From Oceanisphaera profunda (GTDB taxonomy: Bacteria > Pseudomonadota > Gammaproteobacteria > Enterobacterales > Aeromonadaceae): a DNA stretch of 64,000 bases. Shown one piece after another: positions 46,301 to 56,482 of the stretch. A program made the position numbers and the translations under genes. Location of the stretch: NCBI RefSeq assembly GCF_002157895.1, contig NZ_CP021377.1, positions 3,410,001-3,474,000 of the forward strand, in the 5' to 3' direction. The notes under the pieces were generated by a model. That model ran no database searches and was not told the DNA's origin. It saw only the letters and a list, made by a program, of their open reading frames with translations. Position 1 is the stretch's first letter. Every line of letters begins with the position of its first letter.

Positions 46301-48168
46301 ATGGCATGTTGCGCTCAGAACACACCTGTCTGGTGGGTGCCTTTAACCACTTACATATCTTTATTGACCCCACCCCCAATGCGGCGGCCACCTATGTGGA
46401 GCGAGAGCGATTATTTAACACGCCGGGTTCAAGCTGGAGCGATTTTGATGCAAGTTTGATTTCTAAAGGCGGCGGTGTGTTTGAGCGCTCGGCTAAGTCT
46501 ATTAGCTTAAGCCCTGAAATGCAGCAGCTACTGGATACGGATAAAACGAGCTTGGCACCAACGGAAGTCATTCATCACTTGCTGATGGCCAAAGTGGATT
46601 TGATTTGGAACGGCGGCATCGGCACTTATGTGAAGTCCACGCGGGAAAGTCATAACGACGTGGGTGATCGCGCCAACGATGCAGTACGTGTTAATGGCGC
46701 ACAGCTTCGTACCCGCATCGTCGGCGAAGGTGGTAACTTAGGTTGTACTCAGCTAGGCCGCATTGAATATGCCAGCCAAGGTGGGCGCATTAATGCCGAC
46801 TTTATCGATAACGTAGGCGGGGTAGATTGCTCCGATAACGAAGTAAACATTAAGATTTTATTGACCACTTTGGTCGATAAAGGCGAGCTGAGCATGGAGC
46901 ACCGCAACCAGTTACTGTTCGACATGACGGAAGATGTGGCCAACAAAGTGCTGACCAACGCCTATCGCCAGTCGCAAACAATTTCGATTACCGAGCACAG
47001 TGGGGCGGCGGCAATCAAAGAGCAGCAGCACTTTATTCATTGGCTAGAACGTAAAGGCAAGCTGGATCGTCAATTAGAGTATTTACCGAGCGACGATGAG
47101 CTGACTGAACGCATGGCGGTAGGTAGCGGCTTAACGCGTCCTGAGTTAGCGATTTTGGTGGCTTACGCCAAGATGACCTTGAAAGAGACGCTTAATATTA
47201 GCGAGATCACCGACAATGATTTTATCGCCCAATTATTGCCGCTGAGTATGCCTCAACCGTTAGTGGCGCAGTTTGGTGAAGCGCTGATGGCTCACCCGTT
47301 ACGGGGTGAGATCATTGCGACCCGTTTGGCCAACATCATGGTTAACGACATGGGCTTTAACTTTGCCATGCGTTTGCAAGACGAAACCGGCGCCAGCATC
47401 TGCGATATTGCGCACAGCTTTATGATAGCGCGTGAGGTGTTTGGTATGGACGCTCTGCTGCGTGATATTGAAGCACTGGATAATATAGCGCCGGCCGCTG
47501 TGCAGTTAGCACTCTTTACTCAAGTGAGACGTACGGTTCGTCGTGCGACTCGCTGGCTGTTGCGTAACCGGGATCGTAAGTTGTCTATCGAGCAAGCCAT
47601 CATTCTCTTTAAACCCGCTTATGCCAGCTTGGCAGAAGACTTGTACTCGGTGATGGTTGAGTCAGAAGTGGCGGAGATTAAACAGGAAGTGAGCGAACTC
47701 ACGGCCCAAGGCGTGTCGCAATCTGTCGCCGAGCGAGTGGCGCAGTTAAGTAGCGCGTTCTCATGCCTAGACTTGGCACAAATCGCCAAAGAAAAAGGCA
47801 AAGACATAAAAGTGGTGGCCAAGCTGTACTTCCACTTGGGCGTGGAGCTTGAGCTGCATTGGTTCTTAGACCAAATAAACCAGCAAGAAGTCAGTAATCA
47901 TTGGCAGGCACAGGCGCGTTCTGCATTTAGAGAAGACTTGGATTATCAGCAGCGTAGCCTCACGGCTGTAGTGCTGAAATACTGTAATGCGAACGATGAA
48001 TGCGCTAATATGCTAGCCCAATGGCTTGAGGAACATGAGCAAGCATTGAACCGCTGGCGCCATTTATTAGCAGACTTTAAGGCATCTTCTAGCCATGAGT
48101 TTGCTCAGTTCTCAGTGGCTTTACGCGAGCTGAATTTACTGCATCTGCATTGTGTGAACGCGGTTTAA
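43315..48168 (+). CDS. gdhB: NAD-specific glutamate dehydrogenase, large (180-kDa class)
   Basis: A protein of 1617 residues, the length typical of the large NAD-GDH class (Pseudomonas GdhB and Vibrio homologues). It catabolises glutamate to 2-oxoglutarate and ammonia in the cytoplasm. A long regulatory N-terminal region with ACT-like segments (about 1-700) precedes the catalytic domain (about 780-1250) with [34 protein letters not shown] and [13 protein letters not shown]; a C-terminal helical region follows. Such enzymes are often allosterically controlled by arginine, citrate or aspartate. No frameshift is seen. Confidence 0.94.
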   Translation: [1617 protein letters not shown]

Positions 48169-48204
48169 TTGCGGGCTTAGTCCAACTATAGCCATCACCA
48201 CACC

Positions 48205-48233
48205 CAAGCCCTGGTCAATACCGGGGCTTTTTT
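48205..48233 (+). terminator. Terminator after glutamate dehydrogenase
   Basis: Stem AGCCCTGG / CCGGGGCT (one G-T pair) with a six-base loop and a T6 run, 16 bp before the pyrD start codon. Confidence 0.8.
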
Positions 48234-48248
48234 ACAAGGATAAGAACT

Positions 48249-49256
48249 GTGTATTCACTGGCTAAACCCCTAATGTTTCAATGTGACCCAGAGCATGTGC
48301 ATGAGCTCACCATCAAGGGGTTGGCAAAAACGCAACATAACGCCTTGGCGGCTTTATATCGTCGGCCGCAAATTATTAATCCCGTAGAGGTAATGGGCTT
48401 AACCTTCGACAACCCCGTGGGATTAGCGGCAGGTTTAGATAAAAACGGTGATTGCATCGATGCCTTCGCTGCCATGGGCTTTGGCTTTATTGAGATTGGT
48501 ACCGTGACGCCCAAGGCACAAGAGGGCAATGAGAAGCCGCGCCTGTTTCGTATTAAACAAGCCGACGCCATCATCAACCGCATGGGTTTTAATAACCACG
48601 GCATCGATTACTTAATTGAAAACGTCAAACGCGCCCGCTATAGCGGCGTGCTCGGCATCAATATCGGTAAAAATAAAGATACCCCGATTGAGCATGGCAA
48701 AGACGATTATATTATCTGTATGGAAAAAGCCTACGCTCACGCCGGCTACATTACGGTGAATATTTCCTCGCCCAATACGCCTGGCCTTCGTAGCTTACAA
48801 TACGGTGAAGCGCTAGATGACTTATTAGGCTCGCTCAAAGAAAAGCAGGCTGAGTTAGCGCTGATCCATAATAAGCAGGTGCCCTTACTGGTGAAGATTG
48901 CCCCAGATTTGTCGATGGCGGAAATTGAGCAAGTGGCGGACAGCTTAGTGCGCTTTAATATCGACGGTGTGATCGCCACTAATACCACGCTGGATCGCGA
49001 GTTAGTGTTTGATTTGCCTCATGCCCATGAAGCGGGTGGCTTAAGTGGTCGACCGGTGCAAAGTAAAAGCACCTGGGTTATCCAAGAATTGTCGCGTCGC
49101 TTAAATGGTCACTTGCCGATTATTGGTGTGGGTGGCATCGACTCATTGACCGCAGGTCGTGAGAAGATGGCGGCTGGCGCTAGCTTGGTGCAGATTTATT
49201 CTGGATTTATTTATCAAGGGCCAAAGCTTATTCAGCAATTGGCGCGCCATTTATAA
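48249..49256 (+). CDS. pyrD: Dihydroorotate dehydrogenase (quinone), class 2
   Basis: A protein of 335 residues. It makes orotate for pyrimidine synthesis at the inner membrane, passing electrons to quinone. It starts with GTG 48249 after AAGGATAAG. The N-terminal amphipathic helix, [12 protein letters not shown], the catalytic serine in [11 protein letters not shown] (about 175) and GVGGIDS are conserved. Length matches E. coli PyrD (336). Confidence 0.96.
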   Translation: MYSLAKPLMFQCDPEHVHELTIKGLAKTQHNALAALYRRPQIINPVEVMGLTFDNPVGLAAGLDKNGDCIDAFAAMGFGFIEIGTVTPKAQEGNEKPRLFRIKQADAIINRMGFNNHGIDYLIENVKRARYSGVLGINIGKNKDTPIEHGKDDYIICMEKAYAHAGYITVNISSPNTPGLRSLQYGEALDDLLGSLKEKQAELALIHNKQVPLLVKIAPDLSMAEIEQVADSLVRFNIDGVIATNTTLDRELVFDLPHAHEAGGLSGRPVQSKSTWVIQELSRRLNGHLPIIGVGGIDSLTAGREKMAAGASLVQIYSGFIYQGPKLIQQLARHL

Positions 49257-49404
49257 AGGCGGCATGGCGTACCATAATTTACCTTTAGCTCCAAATGGGT
49301 TATAAGTTAGCGTATTAATGAACAATTAAACATTTGGTTTGATAAATGACGTCTATTATCAAGTATCAAACCATAATGTTTTATAACTAAAAGGTGTGAC
49401 TTGG

Positions 49405-49941
49405 ATGTTACTTCAACCAAATGATCAGTGGCGCTGGTTTATGGGCGAAGACAAACACCTAATGCTGGATTTGGGGGCGGAAATGCTATTTAGCAGCCCC
49501 TATATGGAGAAGCATTTAGTGTGTTCTGCCTCATTAGATCAGTGCTTTTCGGTCGAAGATACCGGCCTATATTATCGATTTATCGATCAGCTCAACACTA
49601 TGGGTTCATCAGCACAACGGGTGCAAGCTGCGTTAAATGGCGTGGCCGTGGCTCGATTTTATAAACCCTTGATGCCTCAAAGTTGGTTTTTTGAACCACA
49701 AGCTGATTATCATCAACCCGAGCTTGGCGAGCTCATTGGCTTAGATGTAGAAAATGAACAGCTCACCATGATGGTGGTGGAAACCTCACCGTCTGCATCT
49801 GTGTGCATTTCATTGTCGGCACCTCGCTTATTGTCCGGCAGCAAGCAACTCAACACCTTTAGTGCCATTAAGGTGATGAACGATCGACTGGTTAGTTTAG
49901 ATATCATCAGCAATATCGACGATATTAGGCAAGTCGGTTAA
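49405..49941 (+). CDS. zapC: Cell division protein ZapC
   Basis: A protein of 178 residues from ATG 49405 (AAAAGG upstream; a GTG at 49396 would add three). It matches ZapC: LQPNDQWRWF at the start, LDLGAEMLFSSPY, KPLMPQSWFF and IKVMNDRL. ZapC stabilises FtsZ bundles at the division ring. It follows pyrD exactly as in E. coli, which supports the call although sequence identity is only moderate. Confidence 0.9.
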   Translation: MLLQPNDQWRWFMGEDKHLMLDLGAEMLFSSPYMEKHLVCSASLDQCFSVEDTGLYYRFIDQLNTMGSSAQRVQAALNGVAVARFYKPLMPQSWFFEPQADYHQPELGELIGLDVENEQLTMMVVETSPSASVCISLSAPRLLSGSKQLNTFSAIKVMNDRLVSLDIISNIDDIRQVG

Positions 49942-49970
49942 CGATTGGCCGCCAGTAAGAAAAATTAAAG

Positions 49971-50010
49971 CACAAAGCCAACAGTAGAGAGCTCTACTGT
50001 TGGCTTTGTG
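49971..50010 (-). terminator. Perfect 40-bp palindrome between zapC and the tRNA array
   Basis: Two 19-base arms (CACAAAGCCAACAGTAGAG and its complement) separated by AG. On the minus strand it is followed by CTTTAATTTTTC, so it can end the tRNA transcript; on the plus strand it may also stop zapC. Confidence 0.7.
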
Positions 50011-50210
50011 CTGCTTGTTTGACAGCGATATTACAACAGATAGCAATCTGCTGGGCTATGTTTTGTGTGAGCTTGCTGAAAGACAGGATCGATAGAATCG
50101 AACATAGGTTCGCATGGGGTATATTTAATTGAACGTGTTTTGAAAGGGTAGGGGAGTGCTGAGGTAAATGTAGAATAATTGTCTTGAACAGACTGATTTG
50201 TAAACTTAAG

Positions 50211-50287
<77 letters not shown>

Positions 50288-50363
50288 TCCGATACTTAAC
50301 GCTTTACTCTTTATTCATACTAACTTAGTACATTACTACTTTACATATTGCATAACGTTTAAG

Positions 50364-50440
<77 letters not shown>

Positions 50441-50515
50441 TCCGATACTTAACGCTTACTTTTTATTCATACTAACTTGGTACATTATTACTTTACATGC
50501 TGCATAACGTTTAAG

Positions 50516-50592
<77 letters not shown>

Positions 50593-50667
50593 TCCGATAC
50601 TTAACGCTTACTTTTTATTCATACTAACTTGGTACATTATTACTTTACATACTACATAACACTTAAG

Positions 50668-50744
<77 letters not shown>

Positions 50745-50816
50745 TCCGATACTTAAACGCTAATGCCGTACTACTTTACTACAAAATTCTTACTTAAGAT
50801 ATTGCTATCACTGAGT

Positions 50817-50893
<77 letters not shown>

Positions 50894-51122
50894 TCCTCAG
50901 GTTGTGCATATTAGTGATCTGTCTCACTGAATGCAAGCGCGGATGCAGAACTTTATTCTACTTGCCTAATATAACGCCAAGACGCTTCAAATACGTACGA
51001 TACGCGGCAAATTATACAGAATCTTCCAGCTTTGAGCGCCATACCGAACAAAGTACCCTTATAAATCAATCAATCATTCATCGCTCCTGTTAGCTTCTAT
51101 TAATCTCTTCTCTGTTTTCAGG

Positions 51123-51128
51123 TATAAT
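51123..51128 (+). promoter_or_regulatory. Likely -10 element of rlmKL
   Basis: TATAAT, 32 bp before the start codon at 51160. No good -35 hexamer is seen at the normal distance (TATTAA at about 51099 is weak). Confidence 0.45.
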
Positions 51129-51159
51129 GTGCGCCTCTTTTGTTTGGATACGCCTGACT

Positions 51160-53283
51160 ATGCTACTGCCGTTTTTTGCTACCTGCCCTAAAGGCTTGGA
51201 ATCTTTGCTCCTTGATGAACTTACCCAGTTAGGTGCCACTCATCTACAGGAAACTGTGGCCGGTATCGGCTTTAAGGGTGAGTTGGCCACCGCGTACCGC
51301 GCCTGTATGTGGTCGCGTTTAGCGTCGCGCATTATGTTGCAGCTGACCGAGTTCACCATGCGCACCGATATGGACTTATATCTGGGTGCGGCAAACGTGG
51401 CGTGGGAGGATCATATCCAACCAGGACAGACTTTTTCGGTAGACTTTTCGGGCACCAACGAAGCCATTACTAATACCCAATATGGTGGCTTAAAAATTAA
51501 AGACGCCATCGTGGATCGCTTAACTAAGCGCCATGGTGAACGACCTAACGTTGATAAACGCACGCCTGATGTGCGGATCTTGGCGCATTTAAAGCGTAAT
51601 AATGAGCTGAGCATTACCCTCGACTTATCTGGCCCGGCACTGCATCAGCGCGGTTATCGCCAGCAGGCGGGTGATGCACCGCTTAAAGAGAACTTAGCGG
51701 TAGCGATTTTATTGCGCAGCGGTTGGGATAAAACCTCACCCTTAGTCGACCCTATGTGTGGCTCGGGCACCTTACTAATAGAAGCGGCATTGATGGCCGC
51801 GGATCATGCGCCGGGTTTATTGCGGGTGCGTTTTGGCTTTATGGCTTGGAGCGGTCACGACAGAAATGCTTGGCAAGAGATCAGCGCCGAGGCCACAGTG
51901 CGAGCCACTCGTGGTTTAAAGCAAACTCAAGTACAGCTCATTGGTTTTGACCAAGACAAGCGAGTGCTGGGCTTTGCTCAAGACAACGCCATGGCAGCGG
52001 GTGTGGGCAACCTTGTTGACTTGCGCCAAGGCACGGTCGAGAATTTAGTCAATCCTATTGTTGATGAGCAGACCGGCTGGGTTATTTCTAACCCGCCGTA
52101 CGGCGAGCGCTTAAGCGAATTTCCGTCCTTGTTGGGCTTGCATCAGTTACTGGGTGATAGGTTGCGTGAGCAATTTAAAGGCTGGCATGTCAGCTTGATC
52201 TCCAGCTCACCGGAGTTGCTGAGCTGCTTGCGCCTGCGTCATGATAAAATCTACAAGCTGTTTAACGGCGCCTTGGCCTGTGAGCTGCGTAATTATCAGA
52301 TTGCTGCAGACGCTAAAACCGCGCGACCTTTGGCCGTGGATTTCGCGAATCGCCTGACCAAAAACATCAAGCAGCTCGAGAAGTGGGCCAAGACTGAAAA
52401 CATCGATTGCTATCGTTTGTATGATGCAGATTTACCCGAATACAATGCCGCCATCGACCGTTATCAAGATTATATCGTTATTCAAGAGTACGCCGCCCCT
52501 AAGACCATCCCTGAATACAAGGCGCGCGGTCGTTTCTACGATTTAGTGCAAGCTACCATGGCGGTTACTGGTGTGACGGCTAATAAGTTGATCATGAAAG
52601 TACGAGCACGCCAAGTGGGCCGTGAGCAATATGAAAAGCTGGACAGACGAGACCAGTGGTTGGAAGTGCAAGAGCATAACGCTAACTTGCTGGTGAACTT
52701 ATACGATTACTTGGATACCGGCTTGTTCTTGGATCACAGACCGACCCGCAAGCGCATCGGTGAATTGGCCAAGGGCAAAGATTTCTTAAATCTGTTTGCT
52801 TATACAGGCAGCGCGACGGTACATGCCGGTTTGGGTGGCGCTAAGTCCACCACTACCGTGGATATGTCCAACACCTATTTAGGTTGGGCCGAGCGCAATA
52901 TGGCGCTGAACGGCTTAAATGGCCGTGAGCATCAGTTTATTCAGGCTGATTGTTTAAGCTGGTTACGCGAGCCAGGTGAGAGCTACGACTTGATCTTCGT
53001 CGATCCGCCAACCTTTTCTAACTCCAAGCGCATGGAAGATAACTTCGATATTCAGCGTGATCATCTGGAGTTGCTGGGCTTGTTGAGCAAGCACTTACGC
53101 CCGAATGGCTTGGTGATTTTCTCCAACAATAAGCGCCAGTTTAAAATGGATTTAGAAGGCTTGGCAGAGTTAGGCTTAAAAGCCAAAGACGTAAGCAAAA
53201 ACAGCCTACCCAAAGACTTCGCCCGTAACCCACATATTCATAATTGTTGGGAAATCACCTGGGCCGAAACGCCACAGTCGTGA
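51160..53283 (+). CDS. rlmL: 23S rRNA methyltransferase RlmKL (bifunctional)
   Basis: A protein of 707 residues from ATG 51160; an earlier ATG at 51127 overlaps the -10 element and is unlikely. A THUMP domain (about 45-155) is followed by the RlmL methyltransferase (m2G2445; PMCGSGT and NPPYGERL) and a second RlmK methyltransferase (m7G2069; FLNLFAYTGSATVHA and VDPPTFSNSKRM). Length matches the E. coli enzyme (702). Confidence 0.96.
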   Translation: MLLPFFATCPKGLESLLLDELTQLGATHLQETVAGIGFKGELATAYRACMWSRLASRIMLQLTEFTMRTDMDLYLGAANVAWEDHIQPGQTFSVDFSGTNEAITNTQYGGLKIKDAIVDRLTKRHGERPNVDKRTPDVRILAHLKRNNELSITLDLSGPALHQRGYRQQAGDAPLKENLAVAILLRSGWDKTSPLVDPMCGSGTLLIEAALMAADHAPGLLRVRFGFMAWSGHDRNAWQEISAEATVRATRGLKQTQVQLIGFDQDKRVLGFAQDNAMAAGVGNLVDLRQGTVENLVNPIVDEQTGWVISNPPYGERLSEFPSLLGLHQLLGDRLREQFKGWHVSLISSSPELLSCLRLRHDKIYKLFNGALACELRNYQIAADAKTARPLAVDFANRLTKNIKQLEKWAKTENIDCYRLYDADLPEYNAAIDRYQDYIVIQEYAAPKTIPEYKARGRFYDLVQATMAVTGVTANKLIMKVRARQVGREQYEKLDRRDQWLEVQEHNANLLVNLYDYLDTGLFLDHRPTRKRIGELAKGKDFLNLFAYTGSATVHAGLGGAKSTTTVDMSNTYLGWAERNMALNGLNGREHQFIQADCLSWLREPGESYDLIFVDPPTFSNSKRMEDNFDIQRDHLELLGLLSKHLRPNGLVIFSNNKRQFKMDLEGLAELGLKAKDVSKNSLPKDFARNPHIHNCWEITWAETPQS

Positions 53284-53344
53284 AGCATTAGGGTAGTGAA
53301 GAATTAGATAGTGAGTATTAGCTATGAGTAGCGAGGAATCAGCC

Positions 53345-53575
53345 ATGGGCTTAACGCTATTTTCAACAGATGGTTGCCATCTGTGTGAACAAGCTTGGGG
53401 CTTGCTTGAGCAAATGGGCTTAAGCAACAGCACTGTGCTGGAAGATATTATCAACGACGAACGGTGGCTAGCAGCCTATGCGGTGCGCATTCCGGTGTTG
53501 CGCCATATGGATGGCCGCGAGCTGGATTGGCCTTTTACGGCCGCCGACATTATTGCCTTTAATCGAGAGATTTAA
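53345..53575 (+). CDS. Glutaredoxin-family protein
   Basis: A protein of 76 residues from ATG 53345, chosen because AGGA sits 7 nt upstream; ATG 53324 would add seven. A thioredoxin-fold protein with CHLC near the N-terminus and the cis-proline segment VRIPVLRHMDG. It belongs to the small DUF836-like glutaredoxins. It lies between rlmKL and uup, its stop overlapping the uup start by one base. Role unknown. Confidence 0.85.
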   Translation: MGLTLFSTDGCHLCEQAWGLLEQMGLSNSTVLEDIINDERWLAAYAVRIPVLRHMDGRELDWPFTAADIIAFNREI

Positions 53576-55485
53576 TGAGTTTATTGACCCTACAAAACGC
53601 GCAACTAGCGTTTGGTGATGCCCCTTTATTGGATGGCGTGGAATTTAATATTTTAGCCGGCGAGCGCGTGTGTATCGTTGGCCGTAACGGTGCCGGTAAG
53701 TCGACGCTGATGAAAGTGATCGCCGGTGAGCTGCAATTAGATGATGGCCGCCGTCAGTTATTGCAAGGCATTAACATTGCCCGCCTTGAGCAAGATCCTC
53801 CGCAAGTGGATGACGATCAAACTGTGTTTGATTATGTGGCCGGTGGCCTTGCTGAAACCGGTGAGATACTCAAAAAATATCACCACCAGTTAGAAGTAGT
53901 GGGCCACGATTTTTCAGATAAAGCCATGAATGAGCTAATGCGTCTGCAAGAGCAAATTGACGCCTGTGATGGCTGGGGCTTTGATACTAAAATTAATCAA
54001 AGTCTTACTTTGTTAGAACTGAATGGCGATACCCGCTTAAACGATTTATCCGGTGGTTGGTTGCGTAAAGTGGCACTGGCCCGCGCGTTAACGAACGATC
54101 CCGAAATTTTACTGCTCGATGAGCCGACCAACCACTTGGATATCGACGCCATTGCTTGGCTCGAAAGCTTCTTGCTGGATTTTAAAGGTGCCATCGTATT
54201 CGTCAGTCACGACCGTGCTTTTATCCGTAAGATGGCAACCCGCATCGTAGACTTGGATCGCGGTAAGTTGTCTAGCTGGCCGGGCAATTACGACGACTAT
54301 CTTGTCAATAAAGAAGAAGCGCTGCGCGTAGAAGCAGATCAAAATGCCTTGTTTGATAAGCGCTTAGCTCAAGAAGAAGCCTGGATCCGCCAAGGCGTAA
54401 AAGCCCGTCGTACCCGTAACGAAGGCCGCGTGCGTGCCCTAAAAGAGCTGCGCGTTGAGCGCAGCGAACGTCGCGAAACTGTCGGCAAAGTCAACGTCAC
54501 GCTGGATGATGTTCGTCGCTCAGGCAAGATAGTATTTGAGGCGGAGAACTTAACCTTCGCCTACGAAGACAACCTGTTACTCAACGATTTCTCCACGCTT
54601 ATTCAGCGCGGCGACAAAATTGCCTTGGTCGGCCCGAACGGCTGCGGCAAGAGTACCATGATCAAATTGTTACTCGGCAAACTGGAAGCGGACTCAGGTA
54701 CTTTAAAGTGCGGCACCAAGTTAGAAGTGGCCTACTTTGATCAGTATCGCGAGCAGCTTGATCCCGAGCGCACCGTGATGGATAACTTGGCCGAAGGTAA
54801 GCAAGAAGTTGAAGTGAATGGTCGCAGCCGCCATGTATTAGGCTACTTACAAGACTTCTTGTTTGAGCCAAAGCGTGCGCGTACTCCGGTTAAAGCTTTG
54901 TCTGGCGGTGAGAAAAACCGTTTATTACTGGCGCGTTTATTCTTAAAGCCCAGCAATCTTTTGGTACTCGATGAGCCGACCAACGACTTGGACGTAGAAA
55001 CCCTCGAGTTGCTGGAAGAATTACTGGCTGATTACAAAGGCACCTTATTACTGGTGAGTCATGACCGTGACTTTATCGATAACACGGCAACCCATTGCTG
55101 GTTATTTGAAGGGCAGGGCAAGGTCAGCGAGTTTGTGGGCGGTTATCAAGATATGCAGCATCAGCTGTCTTATCGTAAGCCGGTGGCAGAAAAAGCCAAA
55201 AACAAGCCAGAAGCTAAAGTTGAAGCTGCTCCTAAAGTAGAGAGCAAACCTAAAGCTAAAAAATTGCCGTATAAAATTCAGCAAGAGCTAGAAGGTTTGC
55301 CAGCTAAGCTTGAACAACTCGAGCAAAAAATTGAAAAGCTACAAGGCACCGTTAACGCCCCTGACTTTTTCAGCAAGAGCGAAGACGTCACCCAAAAAGC
55401 CTTACAACAATTAGCCGATACGGAAAGCGAATTCGAAACCGCTTTCGCTCGTTGGGAAGAATTAGAAGCCCAAGCCAACGCGTAA
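53575..55485 (+). CDS. uup: ABC-F ATPase Uup
   Basis: A protein of 636 residues with two ABC domains and no membrane helices: Walker A GRNGAGKST (about 37-45) and GPNGCGKST, signatures LSGGWLRK and LSGGEKNR, and the ABC-F linker between them. A charged C-terminal coiled coil (about 545-630) binds DNA in E. coli Uup. It acts on ribosomes and limits precise transposon excision. It is translationally coupled to the glutaredoxin-like gene (TAATG). Confidence 0.95.
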   Translation: MSLLTLQNAQLAFGDAPLLDGVEFNILAGERVCIVGRNGAGKSTLMKVIAGELQLDDGRRQLLQGINIARLEQDPPQVDDDQTVFDYVAGGLAETGEILKKYHHQLEVVGHDFSDKAMNELMRLQEQIDACDGWGFDTKINQSLTLLELNGDTRLNDLSGGWLRKVALARALTNDPEILLLDEPTNHLDIDAIAWLESFLLDFKGAIVFVSHDRAFIRKMATRIVDLDRGKLSSWPGNYDDYLVNKEEALRVEADQNALFDKRLAQEEAWIRQGVKARRTRNEGRVRALKELRVERSERRETVGKVNVTLDDVRRSGKIVFEAENLTFAYEDNLLLNDFSTLIQRGDKIALVGPNGCGKSTMIKLLLGKLEADSGTLKCGTKLEVAYFDQYREQLDPERTVMDNLAEGKQEVEVNGRSRHVLGYLQDFLFEPKRARTPVKALSGGEKNRLLLARLFLKPSNLLVLDEPTNDLDVETLELLEELLADYKGTLLLVSHDRDFIDNTATHCWLFEGQGKVSEFVGGYQDMQHQLSYRKPVAEKAKNKPEAKVEAAPKVESKPKAKKLPYKIQQELEGLPAKLEQLEQKIEKLQGTVNAPDFFSKSEDVTQKALQQLADTESEFETAFARWEELEAQANA

Positions 55486-55534
55486 TATGGTAATGCCGCT
55501 TACGGCACGTTAAGTGCAGCAAGCAGTAAAACAA

Positions 55535-55569
55535 AAATACCCGCATGGTAAACATGCGGGTATTTTTTT
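55535..55569 (+). terminator. uup terminator
   Basis: Stem AATACCCGCATG / CATGCGGGTATT with a GTAAA loop and a T7 run. Confidence 0.9.
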
Positions 55570-55610
55570 GCCTGCGACACGCAGACGATAACCACAGTGC
55601 TGCTTCGCAC

Positions 55611-56330
55611 CACCAGCCGGCTGAAGCGGCTTCTACACAAATCACCGAGCTTGCTGCGGTATCTCGTTTTTTGCAGTAAGACCTAAAGCGAGATCCTGAT
55701 ATGCATCAGGATGACGGCCAAATTTACACCGAGCTTTTGCTGTCATGCCGCGCTTGCCGCGGTATCTCGTTTTTTTGCAGTAAGACCTAAAGTGAGATCC
55801 TGATGTGCATCAGGATGACAGCCAAACCTACATCGAGCTTTTGCGGTCATACCGCGCTTGCTGCGGTATCTTGTTTTCGCATTAAAATCTAAAAGCAGAT
55901 CCTGATGTGCATCAGGATGACGGCCAAACCTACATCGAGCTTTTGCGGTCATACCGCGCTTGCTGCGGTATCTTGTTTTTTGCATTAAAATCTAAAAGCA
56001 GATCCTGATGTGCATCAGGATGACGGCCAAACTTACACCGAGCTTTTGCGGTCATACCGCGCTTGCCGCGGTATCTCGTTTTTTGTATTAAGACCTAAAA
56101 CCAGATCCTGATGTGCATCAGGATGACGGCCAAACCAAAACCGTGTCTCATACTCTTTATTGAAAACGAGGCCACCCACAAAAAACACGGTATCTTGTAA
56201 CCGCCCGTCTATTTAGTAAAGAGGACTTCGGCGGTCCTGCGAAGCAGGATTGTTTTTAAAAATCCCCGCTGTGCCGGGGCTGCAAACTAAAGTGGCGGAC
56301 TACAAAATCAGAACCTGATGGTCATCAGGA
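55611..56330. repeat. Tandem and dispersed palindromic repeat field, cluster D
   Basis: It begins with one REP-like family B unit (55611-55636). Then five tandem units of about 103 bp follow, with GATCCTGAT at about 55692, 55796, 55898, 56001 and 56104. Each unit holds CCTGATGTGCATCAGG, GATGACGGCC, CGAGCTTTTGCGGTCAT and CCGCGCTTGCCGCGG. A last degenerate unit lies at about 56305-56335. It fills most of the gap of about 1 kb between uup and fabA; I see no gene. Confidence 0.8.
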
Positions 56331-56339
56331 TGACGGCAA

Positions 56340-56371
56340 TAAAAAAGCCCCGCAGGTAGCGGGGCCTTTTG
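56340..56371 (-). terminator. fabA terminator
   Basis: On the minus strand: stem GCCCCGC / GCGGGGC followed by T6. Confidence 0.8.
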
Positions 56372-56482
56372 GCTGGTTACTCATGCTAATACTTTGTGAA
56401 GAGTAAATGGGTAAGAGTAAAGAGGAACACCAAACCTATGTTCTGTCCCTTCACAATTTACCCTTCACTTATCACGCAAAGA

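Noticed and set aside
55743-55985. Minus-strand open frame with an internally repeated basic protein
   Set aside because: It is produced only by the tandem 103-bp repeats, has no ribosome-binding site and no protein family.
55680-56150. Possible CRISPR array
   Set aside because: Units of about 103 bp are similar along their whole length, with no unique spacers and no cas genes.
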